From the NCBI GenBank assembly GCA_963791295.1, contig CAWBRY010000001.1, forward strand, positions 744,001-808,000: a stretch of DNA of 64,000 nt, in the 5' to 3' direction. The notes beneath the pieces were generated by a model, which saw only the letters and a program-made list of their open reading frames with translations, was not told the origin of the DNA and searched no databases. Below are positions 61,973 through 64,000 of the stretch, in pieces. Each line of letters starts with the position of its first letter. The first letter of the stretch is position 1. Made by a program: the position numbers and the translations under genes. This DNA comes from CAWBRY01 sp963791295 (GTDB lineage Bacteria > Bacteroidota > Bacteroidia > Chitinophagales > Chitinophagaceae).

Positions 61973-64000
61973 TTAACTAATGGCTGCTCCGGGATTCACC
62001 GGGCTTTCAGGTTTTAATAGGTATAACTTTCCCTGGTTATCTTCTGCAGTCAATATCATTCCCTGGCTTTCGATGCCTTTCATTTTCCGTGGGGCCAGGT
62101 TCACTACCACCACTACCTGTTTGCCGACCATTTCGGAAGCTGAATAGTGTTCTGCTATGCCTGAGACGATCGTTCTCTTTTCTGTTCCCAGGTCCACTTC
62201 CAATTTGAGCAGCTTGTCTGCTTTTTCAACCTTTTCGCAGGCAAGAACAGTTCCGGCTTTTAGATCCAGCTTTGCAAAATCATCGTATTGGATCGACAAT
62301 TTCGCGACGACTTGTTTGTTCTCTTCCATGTTAACAGCTTGAGTGGGTTCATGATTGCTTTTTATCAATCCGCTTTTCAATTTCTCTATTTGTTGAGCTA
62401 TTTCATCATCTTCAATTTTCCTGAATAACAATTGTGGTTCACGTAAACTATATCCCACACTGAGCAATTTCACCTTGCCTGCATTTTCCCACTCCAATAG
62501 CCTGTCCACAACTTTCATCATGTGACAAAGTTTTTTGGAAGTATTGGGCAGGAAGGGATTCGCCAGAATGGCCAGGTTAGCGGTCAGTTGAAGACAAAGA
62601 TGGATGCAGTTGTCAATACTCTTCTGAGCCTCCGGGTTTTGTTCCAATTCTTTCACCGTGATCCACGGCTGCTTCTTTTGCATGTATTGATTGCCCTTCC
62701 TTGAAAGCGCCATTACCTCGAACAATGCATCCCGAAATCTAAATTCTTCGAGGGAAACTTGAATTTGAAAGGCTGACAGTTCAATAGATTCAATCAATGA
62801 GCGGTCATCGCCATCCATAATGGATTCATGCAGCCTCGGCACTTTTCCGTCGCAGAGCTTGTGCATCAATACGAATGTCCTGTTCACAAAATTGCCAAAG
62901 ACAGATACCAATTCATTGTTGACCGCATCCTGAAATCCTTTCCATGTAAATTCACTGTCTTTGGTTTCGGGAGCGATCTGAGTGAGATAGTACCGTAACA
63001 TGTCGACGCATTGTCCGCCGCCATTTCCCTTCTTCACAAAATCATTGATATAGTCTCTCATTTCTAAATTCCAGTTCCGGCTGGTGCTCATCTTGTCGCC
63101 TTCGAGGTTCAGAAATTCGTTAGCCGGGACATTGGCAGGTAAGATATTACCGTGCAATTTGAGCATGATGGGAAAAATGATGCAATGAAAGACTATGTTG
63201 TCCTTGCCGACAAAATGAACCAGTTTCGTCTCCGGATCATACCAATATGGTTTCCATCCGTCGATGCCTCCCGGAATAGTATTGCTGTTATCAATGGCCC
63301 ATTGCCGGGTTGCACTAATATATCCTATAGGTGCGTCAAACCAAACATACAAGACCTTGCCTTCTACGGATGGTTGTGATTCACTTGTATTCGACAGGTT
63401 TGGCACTTTTATCCCCCAGTCGAGGTCTCGGGTTACAGCTCTGGACTGTAGGCCTCCGTCGATCCAACTCTTACATTGACCAATGACCGTTGCCCTCCAA
63501 TCGTCTTTGTGTTGTTCCAGTATCCATTGTCTCAAAAAGCCTTCATATTTTCCTAAAGGAAGATACCAATGCGTAGTGGCTTTCTTAATAGGAGGCTTGC
63601 CGCTCAGGGTGGATACGGGATTGATCAATTCGTCGGGACTTAAGGTCGTTCCACAATTCTCGCACTGATCTCCAAAGGCCCGTTCATAGCCACAATTCGG
63701 ACAGGTACCTTTTATATATCGATCCGCTAAAAAGCTGTTGGCTTCTACATCAAAGAACTGCTCAGTTTCTTTCGTTTCCAACTCGCCTCTTTCATATAAG
63801 AAGGTAAAAAATTCCTGAGCCGTTTCATGATGAATAGGTTCACTTGTTCTATGATAGATATCAAAAGAAATATCCAGGTTTTCAAAGTCTTGCTTCATGG
63901 CAAGGTGATACTTATCAATGATTTCCCGTGGAGTAGTATTTTCTTTCCTTGCCTGGATGGGAATGGCGGTACCATGTTCGTCGCTGCCGCATACAAAAAC
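61973..64000 (-). CDS. metG: Methionyl-tRNA synthetase (5' end outside window)
   Basis: Charges tRNA-Met. The frame is open to base 64000, starting VFVCGSDEHGTAIPIQA, so about the first 20-30 residues lie beyond the edge. Visible: zinc knuckle CPNCGYERAFGDQCENCG, WFDAPIGYISATRQW, the KMSKS-type loop as KMSTSRNW, anticodon-binding helices, and a C-terminal EMAPII-like tRNA-binding domain (DDFAKLDLKAGTVLACEKVEKAD). A bacterial MetG with the dimerising C-terminal domain. Confidence 0.96.
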   Translation of the reverse strand, partial: VFVCGSDEHGTAIPIQARKENTTPREIIDKYHLAMKQDFENLDISFDIYHRTSEPIHHETAQEFFTFLYERGELETKETEQFFDVEANSFLADRYIKGTCPNCGYERAFGDQCENCGTTLSPDELINPVSTLSGKPPIKKATTHWYLPLGKYEGFLRQWILEQHKDDWRATVIGQCKSWIDGGLQSRAVTRDLDWGIKVPNLSNTSESQPSVEGKVLYVWFDAPIGYISATRQWAIDNSNTIPGGIDGWKPYWYDPETKLVHFVGKDNIVFHCIIFPIMLKLHGNILPANVPANEFLNLEGDKMSTSRNWNLEMRDYINDFVKKGNGGGQCVDMLRYYLTQIAPETKDSEFTWKGFQDAVNNELVSVFGNFVNRTFVLMHKLCDGKVPRLHESIMDGDDRSLIESIELSAFQIQVSLEEFRFRDALFEVMALSRKGNQYMQKKQPWITVKELEQNPEAQKSIDNCIHLCLQLTANLAILANPFLPNTSKKLCHMMKVVDRLLEWENAGKVKLLSVGYSLREPQLLFRKIEDDEIAQQIEKLKSGLIKSNHEPTQAVNMEENKQVVAKLSIQYDDFAKLDLKAGTVLACEKVEKADKLLKLEVDLGTEKRTIVSGIAEHYSASEMVGKQVVVVVNLAPRKMKGIESQGMILTAEDNQGKLYLLKPESPVNPGAAIS

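Noticed and set aside
1..64000. tRNA or rRNA genes, CRISPR arrays, insertion sequences, prophage genes
   Set aside because: Looked for spaced direct repeats, tRNA-like arms, transposase or integrase motifs on both strands and found none that I could support.

Overview
The window looks like a chromosomal segment of a Bacteroidota bacterium, most likely of the Chitinophagaceae/Chitinophagales type. Evidence: a PorT-like type IX secretion protein, a secreted metzincin with a type IX C-terminal sorting domain, TAnnTTTG-type -7 promoter elements, a very short AtpC, an FtsZ with a long linker, and a mraZ-to-ftsZ division/wall cluster that lacks murF. I recognised no tRNA, rRNA, CRISPR array, insertion sequence or prophage. 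Most genes are housekeeping.

Layout. 0-4.3 kb: the end of a ComM/YifB ATPase, two tandem paralogous membrane-anchored proteins of unknown function, and a secreted M1 aminopeptidase. 4.3-11.4 kb: six consecutive genes (MutS-like ATPase, dihydroorotase, Wzi/RemB-like outer-membrane protein, nitrilase-family hydrolase, porT, ubiE), all recognisable end to end but each cut by small indels. This block looks like low-accuracy sequence rather than decay. 11.4-22.2 kb: engB, a UbiA prenyltransferase, a YkuK-like RNase H-fold protein, a second frameshifted gene (secreted metzincin, 14.0-15.6 kb), a CoA-binding protein, a GbsR/MarR regulator with a palindromic operator candidate, pyruvate dehydrogenase E2, dnaX and a GNAT-like protein. 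22.2-28.1 kb: a probable surface-glycan module (MsbA-like ABC exporter, two divergent paralogous GT4 glycosyltransferases, two methyltransferase-like proteins), the last of which runs in frame into atpD. 28.1-34.4 kb: atpD-atpC, a DUF4197 lipoprotein, YqgE, an orphan sensor kinase, queA and a DUF3052 protein.

34.5-51.5 kb: the dcw cluster, mraZ-rsmH-ftsL-ftsI-murE-mraY-murD-ftsW-murG-murC-ftsQ-ftsA-ftsZ, thirteen co-directional genes closed by a strong intrinsic terminator. They make lipid-linked peptidoglycan precursor (MurE, MurD, MurC, MraY, MurG), polymerise and cross-link it at the septum (FtsW, FtsI, FtsL, FtsQ) and build the Z-ring (FtsA, FtsZ). The 284-bp leader before mraZ is the most striking noncoding stretch. 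It has a tight, helically phased cluster of DnaA-box-like sites (34512-34632), then an AT-rich stretch and a 10-bp-periodic GTG repeat resembling a MraZ operator. It may be a DnaA-controlled promoter or a replication-origin-like element.

51.5-64 kb: a TIGR01777 epimerase-like protein, a cytoplasmic-looking metzincin, a small unknown protein, a FadN-type beta-oxidation enzyme, an aldo/keto reductase bracketed by GTGAGT-type repeats, a YceI protein, an OB-fold membrane protein, a 1286-residue AsmA-like protein, and most of methionyl-tRNA synthetase, which runs off the right edge.
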